From positions 1 to 44,435 of the IMG/VR virus record IMGVR_UViG_3300018057_000017: 44,435 nucleotides of DNA, one strand, 5' to 3'. Shown here one piece after another: positions 14,082 through 21,770 of the stretch; position 1 is the stretch's first letter, and every line of letters starts with the position of its first letter. This DNA comes from a virus. Made by a program: the position numbers and the translations under genes. The notes under the pieces are model-generated. The model searched no databases, was not told the origin of the DNA, and saw only the letters and a program-made list of their open reading frames with translations.

Positions 14082-15614
14082 ATGCCGAAAGCCAAGAAGC
14101 ACAAGAAGCAAACTCCCTCCAAGAAATCTCCAGCCATCGTTCAATCTCTTGATTCCAGGGACGGCCTGTCCGTTGGCTTCGATTACTTCCGCAACCTCGC
14201 GGCCAGGATGGGCTATGGCACGCCGTCGCTTGCCGAGGGCACAGAATACGAGATGGTCAGGCTGAGCAACGATTACTGGCTCATGCTGACCCTGTACCGA
14301 AACCATTGGATCTCGCGGCGCATCGTCGATCTTCCTTCTGACGACATGACCAAGTCGTGGTGCCATCTCACTTCCCAGCTCCCCCCTGATGACATACAGA
14401 AGTTTGATCGCGTGGTAGAGCGGACGTTCACGCCGCTGAAGATCAACCAAGCTATCAAATGGTCTAGACTGTACGGCGGTGCAGGTGCGCTGATTCTCGT
14501 CAAGGGGCATGAGAGTAAGCTGGCGGAGCCCCTGGACTTGGACGAGGTGAATCCGGGAAGTTATCTGGGCTTGATTCCCTTTGACAGGTGGAGCGGAATC
14601 TGGCCGAAGGGGAACGTTGCTCAGGACATCGAGCGTCCGCTCGAATGGGGATTGCCTGAAATGTATGAAGTTACTCCGCCGGGCGGATCGGTCACGTATG
14701 ACGTTCACACGAGCCGCATCCTCAGATTCACCGGACCGGAAGTTCCGAAACCCGAGAACCAAGCGCAACTGTACTGGGGCATCTCCGTTCTTGAGATTGT
14801 GTACGAGGAACTGCGCAAGCGGGACAACGCCTCGTGGTCGATCCTGCAACTTCTTTTTCGAGCTCAGATTCTTGCTCAGCGCAACAAGGAACTAGCCCAA
14901 CTTTTGTCGGGCGTAGGCATGAGCCAAAAGGCGCTCCAGATGTTCGAGGCGCGCATGAACGCTCAGAACCAGCTCCTGTCGAACCAATCCATGCTCATTC
15001 TGGGAGAGGACGGCGAACTTCAGAGCCATCAGTTCACGTTCAGTGGTCTGGCCGAAGTTTACGCTCAGTTTCAGATGGATGTGGCAGGAGCAGCGGAGAT
15101 TCCGGTCACGCGGTTGTTCGGGCGCACGATCACGGGCCTCGGGCAGTCGAACGATGCCGACGAGCGCATCTACGAGGAGAAAATCGCGCACGAGCAGCAG
15201 GACAAGCTGAAGCCGCAGCTCACCAAGCTCTATCCCGTGATCTGCATGAGCGTGCTGGGGGAAGTGCCGGACGACCTGGACTTCAAGTTTCCGTCTGTGC
15301 GCGTGTTGACCGAGGAGGACAAGTCGGAGATGACGACCAAGGCGTCAGCTCCCATCATCGCCTCATACAACGCTGGCATCACGGGTCGCAAGACGACTCT
15401 CAAGGAGCTTCGCGAGCTATCCGACAAGACGGGCGTGTTCACCAACATCACGGACGAGCAGATCGACAAGGCAGAAGAGGAGCCGGAGCTGCCGGGAGAA
15501 GGCATGGAGGGGGAGTTTAGCCGGGTCAACCCGCAGCGCGAGGAGAGGAAGCTGGCGCAAGGAGCGATGGATTCGGAACCATCGAAGACCGACACTGTTG
15601 AGACGCGAGATTGA
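14082..15614 (+). CDS. Portal protein (DUF1073-type)
   Basis: A 510-residue portal, the dodecameric ring at the capsid vertex through which DNA is packaged. Sequence features match the DUF1073 portal group: YWLMLTLYRNHWISRRIVDLPSDDMTK near residue 70, RLYGGAGALILVKG (about 130), and IPVTRLFGRTITGLGQSNDADERIYEE (about 345). It directly follows terL, the standard order. Basic N terminus, charged and disordered C terminus with several acidic residues. Some DUF1073-related entries are named for an anti-CBASS domain in other proteins; I see no support for that activity here. Confidence 0.85.
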   Translation: MPKAKKHKKQTPSKKSPAIVQSLDSRDGLSVGFDYFRNLAARMGYGTPSLAEGTEYEMVRLSNDYWLMLTLYRNHWISRRIVDLPSDDMTKSWCHLTSQLPPDDIQKFDRVVERTFTPLKINQAIKWSRLYGGAGALILVKGHESKLAEPLDLDEVNPGSYLGLIPFDRWSGIWPKGNVAQDIERPLEWGLPEMYEVTPPGGSVTYDVHTSRILRFTGPEVPKPENQAQLYWGISVLEIVYEELRKRDNASWSILQLLFRAQILAQRNKELAQLLSGVGMSQKALQMFEARMNAQNQLLSNQSMLILGEDGELQSHQFTFSGLAEVYAQFQMDVAGAAEIPVTRLFGRTITGLGQSNDADERIYEEKIAHEQQDKLKPQLTKLYPVICMSVLGEVPDDLDFKFPSVRVLTEEDKSEMTTKASAPIIASYNAGITGRKTTLKELRELSDKTGVFTNITDEQIDKAEEEPELPGEGMEGEFSRVNPQREERKLAQGAMDSEPSKTDTVETRD

Positions 15615-15620
15615 ACGCAC

Positions 15621-15842
15621 ATGCCCAAGCGCCGCATGTGCCGTAAGTGCGGGAAGCACCGGGCGATCTTCTGGCTCGGGCGTCTGGGGCACAGGCGCAA
15701 GGTGGCGGCGGACAAAGACCACGACCTGTGCATAGCGTGCTGGCGCGCGGCGCTGAACAAGGAATACTCCACGGAACTTCGTGAAGCTTACCAATCGGAC
15801 TCCGCACGAGATAAATTAGAATCGCTGAAACTTTACTCTTGA
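15621..15842 (+). CDS. Small zinc-ribbon protein (73 aa)
   Basis: A 73-residue basic protein with CRKCGKH and, 25 residues later, CIACW, a two-knuckle zinc ribbon. It follows the portal by six bases and ends right at the strong promoter for the next cassette (15839). No family name can be assigned. It could be a packaging or assembly accessory, given the location. Confidence 0.6.
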   Translation: MPKRRMCRKCGKHRAIFWLGRLGHRRKVAADKDHDLCIACWRAALNKEYSTELREAYQSDSARDKLESLKLYS

Positions 15843-15867
15843 CATTCCAAAGCGCTTTGGATATATT
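15839..15867 (+). promoter_or_regulatory. Consensus sigma-70-type promoter with palindromic spacer
   Basis: TTGACA at 15839-15844, a 17-base spacer, and TATATT at 15862-15867. The spacer contains the perfect 16-bp palindrome TCCAAAGCGCTTTGGA (15846-15861), a natural operator position between the two boxes. With a usual 6-7 base discriminator, transcription would start at about 15874, which is the A of the next gene's ATG, so the transcript may be leaderless. It overlaps the 3' end of the preceding zinc-ribbon gene by four bases. Confidence 0.7.
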
Positions 15868-15873
15868 CGCGTC

Positions 15874-16020
15874 ATGGCTAAAAATCCTCACGCGGTTGCC
15901 TTGGGTCGCAGGGGTGGGAAATCAAAGAGTGAAGCAAAGTTACGTGCGGTCCGTGAGAACGCTAAGAAGGGGGGAAGGCCAAAGAGAAAATTAAGAGGGA
16001 GCAGCGACAATGCAAACTAA
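15874..16020 (+). CDS. Small basic protein (48 aa)
   Basis: A 48-codon frame: NPHAVALGRRGGKSKSEAKL then KKGGRPKRKL. The AVALGRxGGK start and GGRPK are, from memory, features of a widespread family of small basic proteins in bacteria and phages; GRPK also resembles an AT-hook. DNA binding is likely but not shown. Its start codon coincides with the predicted transcription start, so no ribosome-binding site is expected. It overlaps the next gene by 11 bases. Confidence 0.6.
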   Translation: MAKNPHAVALGRRGGKSKSEAKLRAVRENAKKGGRPKRKLRGSSDNAN

Positions 16021-16798
16021 ACTTGTAACTGTGAGTCCAAAGATGGCCATGGAGTTTTTAAGCGTGAACGTACTCAACAGGCCAATCAGAGAATCCCTGG
16101 TCAGGTTATACGCCAGCGACATGAAAGAAGGTAGATGGAGAGTCACGCATCAGGGCATTGCCTTCGATGAAGACAACAATCTTTTGGACGGTCAGCAACG
16201 GCTAAGCGCCATAATCTTGGCCGGAGTTTCAATTCAAATGCTGGTCACTTATGGCGTTCCGCGCTTTCACAATGAAGGCATCGACATTGGAGCGAGGAGG
16301 AACTTTGCCGACACTGCCTGGTTTATGGGTAGGCTTAATGGCAATTCTGAATATCGTAAATGGTACGGAATTGTCGCTAGGGGGATGCATGTCGCCGCCT
16401 TTACTGGTCGTGTTCTTAGCTTTTCGATTCCGGCAGTTCTTGAATGGGCTAAGAAACATGACTCGGCAATCACTTTTGCTTTGGAAACGTTCTCAAGACC
16501 GCATCAGTTCCCGGTTCACGTGAAGTGCCAACAGACGCTAGGTTCAGTTGCGAGAGCATTCTATAGTCAAGATCACCCTAGGCTCAACTCGTTCGCAAAC
16601 GTTTTGGCTACCGGCATGCCGGAATCTGAAGACGATGTGGCAGCCATCAAACTAAGAAACTATCTTATCCAGGGGACGGCTGATTATCGCCAGCTTCGCG
16701 CTCGCAAATGCGCCCGTGCTCTTATGGCTTTCTGTGTGAGAGAACGGCTCACTAAGCTCTATGATCCTGGCGATCCTGTGTTTGAAATTCCTGAGTGA
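16010..16798 (+). CDS. ParB-like domain protein (262 aa)
   Basis: A 262-residue protein with the motif chain RPIRESLVRLYASDMKEGRW, THQGIAFDEDNNLLDGQQRLSAIILAG and MLVTYGVP. The DGQxRL segment is the signature of a ParB/sulfiredoxin-like fold family common in phages and mobile elements. No catalytic activity is established. The remainder is helical and unassigned. It is the second gene of the cassette driven by the 15839 promoter and reads less GC-rich than the flanking virion genes by eye. Confidence 0.65.
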   Translation: MQTKLVTVSPKMAMEFLSVNVLNRPIRESLVRLYASDMKEGRWRVTHQGIAFDEDNNLLDGQQRLSAIILAGVSIQMLVTYGVPRFHNEGIDIGARRNFADTAWFMGRLNGNSEYRKWYGIVARGMHVAAFTGRVLSFSIPAVLEWAKKHDSAITFALETFSRPHQFPVHVKCQQTLGSVARAFYSQDHPRLNSFANVLATGMPESEDDVAAIKLRNYLIQGTADYRQLRARKCARALMAFCVRERLTKLYDPGDPVFEIPE

Positions 16799-16852
16799 AG
16801 TAGCGTCAGCAGCAGTGCGCGCCAAATCTGAGTAATTTGAGGAGAGGATGAA

Positions 16853-17749
16853 ATGAAACGCCGCAATTTCTTCGCATCAATGTTGGGTTCTATCTCGTGT
16901 ATCCCAGGATTTTCGTCCATCGCATCGGTTGTGCCGGGCAGTTCGCAGATAAGCCGAAAGGAGTTTCACGATCAATTCTTCAAAAACTCAAACGCCATAG
17001 CACTGAGTTTTGGCTCGGCTGACAATCGGCTGTATTCGAACTCCCGTGTTGAGCACAAGGATGAGAGCATGAAATTCACCAAGCTACGTTGTCGCCTAGC
17101 ATTTGCCATTTGGAATCCTGCCCTGACTCACGTAGAGTTGGAGGGCATTCACGTCGATGACGGGTCTTCGCCATTCATTAGTTTGGAGATAGGGCATTCT
17201 GCGGCAGTCTACAAGCAGGATGGAGACTATGACTGGCAGAATCTGGATAACTTCGTTGATTTTAAAAGTGAGCACTGCCCTCTCAGGGATGCGAATTGGA
17301 GAATGTTCACACAAATTATTAAGGACTTTCAATCAAGGGGTTCTGCTGAAACTGGCAACCCTCTACAAATTCAGGCCCTCAACTGGATTCGATCAATCGA
17401 AGTCGGAAGTCTTAAGTTGGATCGAACCAACTTCTATTCTTGGCAGCATGTGGTGAACGGGAAACCTGGATTGGATTACGGCGTTCAGGCCTTCTTCATT
17501 GGCCAGTCCTTGCACTACAAAGTTGACATCGAATACCGAGGGATTTCAGAAAAGCCAAAAATCTGTTGCTTTATGAGCGAACCTGATACTTCCAAAATGG
17601 ATTTCATGGGCGGCTACGAGGAACTTTCTCCGAAAAGCAGGAGCACCGTAGAAGACTGGATTTCCGGCCACGAGAAATGGTATTTAGAAAGGCGTGAAGA
17701 TGCACGTGAGTCTATGAATGATAACACTGCATCAGATGTGTTAAGCTAA
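16853..17749 (+). CDS. Hypothetical protein with Tat-like leader (298 aa)
   Basis: N terminus MKRRNFFASMLGSISC is a twin-arginine motif (RRxFF) followed by a hydrophobic stretch and a small-residue cleavage region, so the protein is probably exported through the Tat system. The mature part (SFGSADNRLYSNSRVEHKD... HVELEGIHVDDG) is mixed alpha/beta with no motif I recognise. GAGGAGAGG precedes the ATG. Exported genes inside a head module are typical of morons, i.e. host-conversion cargo. Its DNA is AT-richer by eye than the flanking genes. Confidence 0.6.
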   Translation: MKRRNFFASMLGSISCIPGFSSIASVVPGSSQISRKEFHDQFFKNSNAIALSFGSADNRLYSNSRVEHKDESMKFTKLRCRLAFAIWNPALTHVELEGIHVDDGSSPFISLEIGHSAAVYKQDGDYDWQNLDNFVDFKSEHCPLRDANWRMFTQIIKDFQSRGSAETGNPLQIQALNWIRSIEVGSLKLDRTNFYSWQHVVNGKPGLDYGVQAFFIGQSLHYKVDIEYRGISEKPKICCFMSEPDTSKMDFMGGYEELSPKSRSTVEDWISGHEKWYLERREDARESMNDNTASDVLS

Positions 17750-17754
17750 TCGGC

Positions 17755-18588
17755 ATGGAGCCGAAGGATTGGACCCCGCGACAACGGATCGAGAACGAGT
17801 ACCGAAGCCTGATCGACCAACTCCTGCAAAAATACTTCACTCTGCCTGACTCGGCCACGCTCGGGGAGATCACCGAGGCGCTGGTCAATTTCGGGAACGT
17901 GTCCCGCTTGTTCGAGGATGCGGCCACGTACATCGCCTCGCGGATGGCGACGCAGCTAATGGTCAGCAACGCTCGCTCTTGGCGCGAGGCGGCACGCATC
18001 GGGAGCCGCGGAAGGGAAATCTACAACGCTCTGCGGAGGGAAATGGGCACGAGGGTTGGAGTGCGCGTTGACGAGATCGTGCGAGAGAACGCTCAACTGA
18101 TCTCGTCCATCCCTTTTGATGTGCGGGAGTCAGTGAACGGTGAGATCGCCCGCATGGAGCGCGAGGGGTTGCGGCCTGAAGCCATCGCCAATGAGATTCG
18201 GCAGCGCGTGCCGGAGTTGACAAAGACGCGGGCCAAGCTCATCGCCAGGACCGAGACATCGAAGGCGGCCACGGCGCTGACCCAGGCGCGAAGCGAGGAC
18301 TTGGGGATTCCCGCCTATGTGTGGGAGACCAGCCGGGATGCCAGGGTGAGAGAATCGCACATGCTCATGCAGGGCGTGATCGTGTTCTGGATTGATCCTC
18401 CGGCGCCTGAGAGTTTGGCGCGCATCCCATCGAAGCTCGGTCACTATCATGCAGGCAACTGTCCGAACTGCCGATGTGACAGTTATCCCATCCTCAGGAT
18501 TGAATCACTAGATTGGCCATGCAGAGTCTACAGGCAGGGCCGTATCCGGTCGATGACTCTGGCGAGATTCAGGGCGCTGACCGTTTAG
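17755..18588 (+). CDS. Mu gpF-like minor head protein
   Basis: A 277-residue head-morphogenesis protein. The N-terminal half is helical; the family hallmark is the C-terminal part: TRAKLIARTETSKAATALTQARSE, then TSRDARVRESHMLMQG, then HAGNCPNCRCDSYPIL, whose CxxC/C cluster is typical of the Mu F / SPP1 gp7 family. Such proteins attach near the portal and help head assembly. It follows the moron cassette, so the cassette has been inserted between the portal region and this gene. Its stop overlaps that of the antisense gene 18585-18872. Confidence 0.85.
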   Translation: MEPKDWTPRQRIENEYRSLIDQLLQKYFTLPDSATLGEITEALVNFGNVSRLFEDAATYIASRMATQLMVSNARSWREAARIGSRGREIYNALRREMGTRVGVRVDEIVRENAQLISSIPFDVRESVNGEIARMEREGLRPEAIANEIRQRVPELTKTRAKLIARTETSKAATALTQARSEDLGIPAYVWETSRDARVRESHMLMQGVIVFWIDPPAPESLARIPSKLGHYHAGNCPNCRCDSYPILRIESLDWPCRVYRQGRIRSMTLARFRALTV

Positions 18589-18872
18589 ATTTCCAGGCGG
18601 TCGCGGATGTCCAGGATCGCGTTCGCCAGTCTGACGATCATGAAATTATGATCCTCGATGCGATTAGCTAGAGGAACAAACTGCGGCTCTGGGCTTTTTC
18701 CCTCGGTGCTTTCTTTATTCCGAAGGATCGGGCTTAGACGCTCTTCTAAACAGCCCAAGACCTCCTGAGCGCCTTCGAGCGCGTTTTGTTGCCTGTCTAG
18801 CGCGGCGATCACTTGCTTTTCGGGTGTCTCATCAACTGCTGCATCTCTCATCACTTTAGATTTGTTCTTCAT
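18585..18872 (-). CDS. Small coiled-coil protein, antisense to head genes (95 aa)
   Basis: A 95-residue charged, helical protein with a heptad-like middle (EGAQEVLGCLEERLSPIL) and a C-terminal VRLANAILDIRDRLEI that is typical of short phage coiled-coil proteins. AAGGAG stands eight bases upstream of its ATG. It is transcribed with the RHH gene 18893-19111 as a two-gene minus-strand operon inside the + strand head module. Function unknown. Confidence 0.65.
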   Translation of the reverse strand: MKNKSKVMRDAAVDETPEKQVIAALDRQQNALEGAQEVLGCLEERLSPILRNKESTEGKSPEPQFVPLANRIEDHNFMIVRLANAILDIRDRLEI

Positions 18873-18892
18873 GTTAAGTCTCCTTTGTGATT

Positions 18893-19111
18893 TCAGAATT
18901 TGATTTCCTCTCTCTTGGCCATATCCCTCACGGCGAGTTCCAAAACGTGAGTTCTTCCCACGCCGAGCTTCTTTGCTAACGTTATGATGATCGTCTGCGC
19001 TTCGATGCTCAAGCGGAAGTGCTGCATCGACCGCTCGCTCAGGCTGATGCGGTGTGGGATCATGATTGGTTTTGGTGGTTTCGGGCGGATCGAATCAGGT
19101 TGGTTATTCAT
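18893..19111 (-). CDS. Ribbon-helix-helix (CopG-like) DNA-binding protein (72 aa)
   Basis: A 72-residue protein: a polar N terminus, then RMQHFRLS-like beta strand (HFRLSIEAQTIIITLAKKLG) and VGRTHVLELAVRDMAKRE, which is the strand-helix-helix pattern of the RHH fold. It probably binds DNA as a dimer and may repress its own operon. The inner ATG (19111) is preferred over an extended start. On the minus strand a TATATT box (plus positions 19119-19124) lies seven bases before the ATG, so this transcript may also be nearly leaderless; no good -35 is at the right spacing. Confidence 0.65.
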   Translation of the reverse strand: MNNQPDSIRPKPPKPIMIPHRISLSERSMQHFRLSIEAQTIIITLAKKLGVGRTHVLELAVRDMAKREEIKF

Positions 19112-19226
19112 CTGAGACAATATACCACACAAGTCAAATACAAATTCTAAAGATTGTGAATTGCGGCGTCGCCTTTGCGCTTGCATCGTCCAAAAGCGGT
19201 GTATGGTAGATACGTTGGAGGAACGA

Positions 19227-19880
19227 ATGGACCCATCACCTACCCAGGTTCTCTGTCAGGTTCCCGGCGAATCAGCCACTCCTCAATACCTTCCGTTGTC
19301 AGAGGTGACGCGCGCGGTCGTGAAGACCGCGGCGAACCCGTACGTCGCCACCATCGCGGACGAGACGATCTTGTGTTGCGGGCTCTCCAATCAGGTCGTC
19401 ACTCTGCCCACGGGCCCCGGCGTTCCCGTCGGAAAGACGTTCACGATCAAGGTGGTCGGTGCCGGAGTTCCCGTCAACGTCTGGGCTGCTCCTGACCCGG
19501 CGGGCGACAACGTCCCGATAGACGAATGGCAGGTCGCTTGGCCGAATGGAGGCAATTTTCAGCTTTGGAACGCTCCGTCCACCACTCAGAACGGAAGCGC
19601 GGTCACTCTGCGATGGGCAGGCCGCTACGTTTACGACGGCGTGATGAGCTCCACCGCCGCTCAGACGCATCTGAAATCCGCGAGCGCCGCGTTCACCGCC
19701 GACGACGTGGGAAGCGTGGTGAGAGTTGCGGGAGCGGGCGCGGGCGGCATCGATCTCATGGCCACCATATCGAGCCTAGTGAGCGCAACTGAGGTCGTCT
19801 TGGGCGGTTCATGCGCCACCACGGTGGCTGCGGCCCGTGTCAGCGTCGGAGCGCAGTACTGGGTGGTCGGCAAGGTCTAG
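19227..19880 (+). CDS. Structural protein with phage beta-domain (217 aa)
   Basis: A 217-residue, glycine- and valine-rich beta protein without catalytic motifs. Residues about 134-209 (from VYDGVMSSTAAQTHL to RVSVG) match, almost position by position, a segment of the tail sheath (26959-27182), including AAF...DVG/DIG, GAGAGGIDL/GAGAAGVDL and TVAAA. That segment is a beta domain often found in phage virion proteins near adhesion modules. Head-decoration or fibre-accessory roles are possible. ATG 19227 is chosen for the upstream GGAGGA. Confidence 0.6.
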   Translation: MDPSPTQVLCQVPGESATPQYLPLSEVTRAVVKTAANPYVATIADETILCCGLSNQVVTLPTGPGVPVGKTFTIKVVGAGVPVNVWAAPDPAGDNVPIDEWQVAWPNGGNFQLWNAPSTTQNGSAVTLRWAGRYVYDGVMSSTAAQTHLKSASAAFTADDVGSVVRVAGAGAGGIDLMATISSLVSATEVVLGGSCATTVAAARVSVGAQYWVVGKV

Positions 19881-19911
19881 GTTCCACGTAGAACGTCGAA
19901 GGTTTTGATTC

Positions 19912-20154
19912 ATGCCACTAAAGCAAGGCAGTTCGCAGGAAACGATCAGCCAGAACATCGCGACTGAGATCAGGCACGGGCACGATCCCAAGCAGGCGGC
20001 CGCGATTGCTTATGCTACGGCTCGCAAGGCAAAGGATTGTGATGCTGGCAAGTGCGGCATAGACGCCATCGTGGGTCAGTATCCGGTCCACAACGCCACG
20101 GGCATCCAGTGGCCTGTGACGGAAGGAACAGAAGTGCCTGGGAGCAAGAAGTGA
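19912..20154 (+). CDS. Small DUF2213-associated protein (80 aa)
   Basis: Begins [20 protein letters not shown] and continues [19 protein letters not shown]. This N-terminal pattern (MPLKxGxSQxTIS) is common in phages and is found next to, or fused to, DUF2213 proteins. Here the next gene is a DUF2213 protein starting two bases after this stop. The C-terminal half contains two cysteines and a short proline-rich tail. Its function is not established. Confidence 0.75.
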   Translation: MPLKQGSSQETISQNIATEIRHGHDPKQAAAIAYATARKAKDCDAGKCGIDAIVGQYPVHNATGIQWPVTEGTEVPGSKK

Positions 20155-20155
20155 G

Positions 20156-21697
20156 ATGCCTGTCGCCCTCGATGCCGTGCGTTATCTCGGCGAGCACCTC
20201 AGCGAGAACATCGCTCGCACTCCAGAGGGATACCTCATCTGCAAGAACGCCATCATTGGACGCACCGGATTCCAAGGTTACACGGTCGGAGAGATTGAGC
20301 CGAAGAAGTCCACTGACAGTGGAGAGATCAGCGAGAACTGGAAGCTCTGGGATTCTTATTTTCAGGGCCGCTCCAGGGATGAACGAATCGATCTCTGGCG
20401 CGATCCCCAGGAGGTTTTCTCTCCAGCCACTCTCGCCAGCTTCGAAGGAAAAACTTTCACTCTCACTCATCCTGACACCAACCTTGATCCCGAGAACGAA
20501 CAAGAGCATCACGTCGGACATGTGCAGAACGTGCGCAAGGGTGAAGAACCTCTGGACTCTGGCGACTGGCCGATGCTTGCTGACATCATCGTCACAGACG
20601 CCGGGGCGATTAGGGCCATCGAGGGTGGAGACAGAGAACTTTCCTGTGGCTACACTTACCGGCTCGCCAAGAATGGTGAGCGGCTTGAGCAACACAAGAT
20701 CATCGGAAATCACGTGGCTCTGGTCCCGAAGGGCAGGGCTGGTGATGAGGCAAGGATCAATGACGCCGCACCAACGAAGGAGACTCCCGTGAAAACTGAC
20801 TTTTTGAAACGCATCTTCGCATTGGGATTCCAGGCGTTCGCGAAGGACGCGAAGCCGGAAGAGTTGGCCACGGCCATCGAGGAAGTTGGCAAGGCAGAGC
20901 CCGTGCTTAAGGAGCCTCGCTTCGTGAAGATCGGCACCACGAGCGACGGTGTGGACATCTTCAAGAGCGTCGCCTTCGACGACGATGACAAGGGGAAGGA
21001 CGACGACAAGAAGAACGCCAAGGATGCCGCCGAGGGTGGAGTCCAGGAAGAGGCAGAGCGCCGGGCCATGGACGACAGAGGAAAGCGCTTGCATGGTGCT
21101 CTTGATCTTCTTTTGCAAAAGGAAGGCGAGAAGAAAGCCGCCGGAGATGCGGACTTGGCCGAGCTGGGCAAGCTCTTCTCGCAGTTCATGGCCGAGGAAG
21201 GGGCCGAGCAGGAGCACGCCGGAGACGACGACAAGGGCAAGGCCAAGGACGACAAGAGCGAAGAGGAGCTGAAGCCCATCGGCGATGACGACAAGGGGAA
21301 GGATGACGATGAGGGCAAAGGCAAGGATGACGACAAGGGCAAGGGGAAAGATGATGCCGAGATCGTGAGTCCCGAACCCGACCTGGAGAAGAAACAAGTG
21401 CCGGAGTCTCAGTTCGACACGGCCGCCGTTCTGCTCAAGGGTCTTCGTCCGTTCATCGCCAAATGCGGAGACAAGAAAACCATCGCGGCCTTCAACACCG
21501 CCCTGGACTCCCTGAACGCCGCCCGCAAGAAAGCCGGCGATGGCACAGGCAGCTATGCGAGCTTCGAGAGCGCGGCTCAGAGTCTTGGCAAGGACACCGC
21601 GATGCAGGGTGAATCTCCGGTGCAGAAGGAAGCCAAGCGCATAGACGCCATCTACAGGGCGGAGATGGAGAAGCGCAGCCGCCGGGGAAAGAAGTAA
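20156..21697 (+). CDS. DUF2213 prohead protease-like protein with scaffold tail
   Basis: A 513-residue protein. The N-terminal domain (about 1-200) has DUF2213 features: SLSENIARTPEGYLICKNAI-like opening, FSPATLASFEGKTFTLTHP, and RELSCGYTYRL followed by HVALVPKGRAGDEA, resembling prohead proteases. The C-terminal part is a long lysine/aspartate-rich, repetitive region (DDKGKDDD repeats) ending in a helical tail, as in phage scaffolds. It precedes the cement and major capsid genes, the usual place for capsid maturation factors. Protease activity is inferred from the family and not from residues I can prove. Confidence 0.8.
   Translation: MPVALDAVRYLGEHLSENIARTPEGYLICKNAIIGRTGFQGYTVGEIEPKKSTDSGEISENWKLWDSYFQGRSRDERIDLWRDPQEVFSPATLASFEGKTFTLTHPDTNLDPENEQEHHVGHVQNVRKGEEPLDSGDWPMLADIIVTDAGAIRAIEGGDRELSCGYTYRLAKNGERLEQHKIIGNHVALVPKGRAGDEARINDAAPTKETPVKTDFLKRIFALGFQAFAKDAKPEELATAIEEVGKAEPVLKEPRFVKIGTTSDGVDIFKSVAFDDDDKGKDDDKKNAKDAAEGGVQEEAERRAMDDRGKRLHGALDLLLQKEGEKKAAGDADLAELGKLFSQFMAEEGAEQEHAGDDDKGKAKDDKSEEELKPIGDDDKGKDDDEGKGKDDDKGKGKDDAEIVSPEPDLEKKQVPESQFDTAAVLLKGLRPFIAKCGDKKTIAAFNTALDSLNAARKKAGDGTGSYASFESAAQSLGKDTAMQGESPVQKEAKRIDAIYRAEMEKRSRRGKK
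20789..21697 (+). CDS. Candidate internally started scaffold product
   Basis: In-frame GTG at 20789 inside the DUF2213 gene with a perfect AAGGAG (20777-20782) six bases upstream. It would give a 302-residue product starting VKTDFLKRIFALGFQAFAKD and containing the whole charged C-terminal region, analogous to the internal scaffold starts of phage protease-scaffold genes such as lambda C/Nu3. The signal is better than the start of many neighbours. Whether both products are made is not known. Confidence 0.45.
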   Translation: MKTDFLKRIFALGFQAFAKDAKPEELATAIEEVGKAEPVLKEPRFVKIGTTSDGVDIFKSVAFDDDDKGKDDDKKNAKDAAEGGVQEEAERRAMDDRGKRLHGALDLLLQKEGEKKAAGDADLAELGKLFSQFMAEEGAEQEHAGDDDKGKAKDDKSEEELKPIGDDDKGKDDDEGKGKDDDKGKGKDDAEIVSPEPDLEKKQVPESQFDTAAVLLKGLRPFIAKCGDKKTIAAFNTALDSLNAARKKAGDGTGSYASFESAAQSLGKDTAMQGESPVQKEAKRIDAIYRAEMEKRSRRGKK

Positions 21698-21770
21698 GCC
21701 AGGCTTCAGACTGTAGGGTTTTGGAACGAGCGGGCCGGGAGCCCGCAGAGCAGAAGAGGAGAAGAAAATC

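Noticed and set aside
14834-15520. 228-codon + strand open frame in the portal gene
   Set aside because: The composition is arginine- and histidine-rich with low complexity, as expected from a shifted frame of the portal; no start signal.
19112-19150. Full sigma-70 promoter for the antisense RHH operon
   Set aside because: A TATATT box is present but the TTGACT sequence is only seven bases away from it, so no correctly spaced -35 can be claimed.
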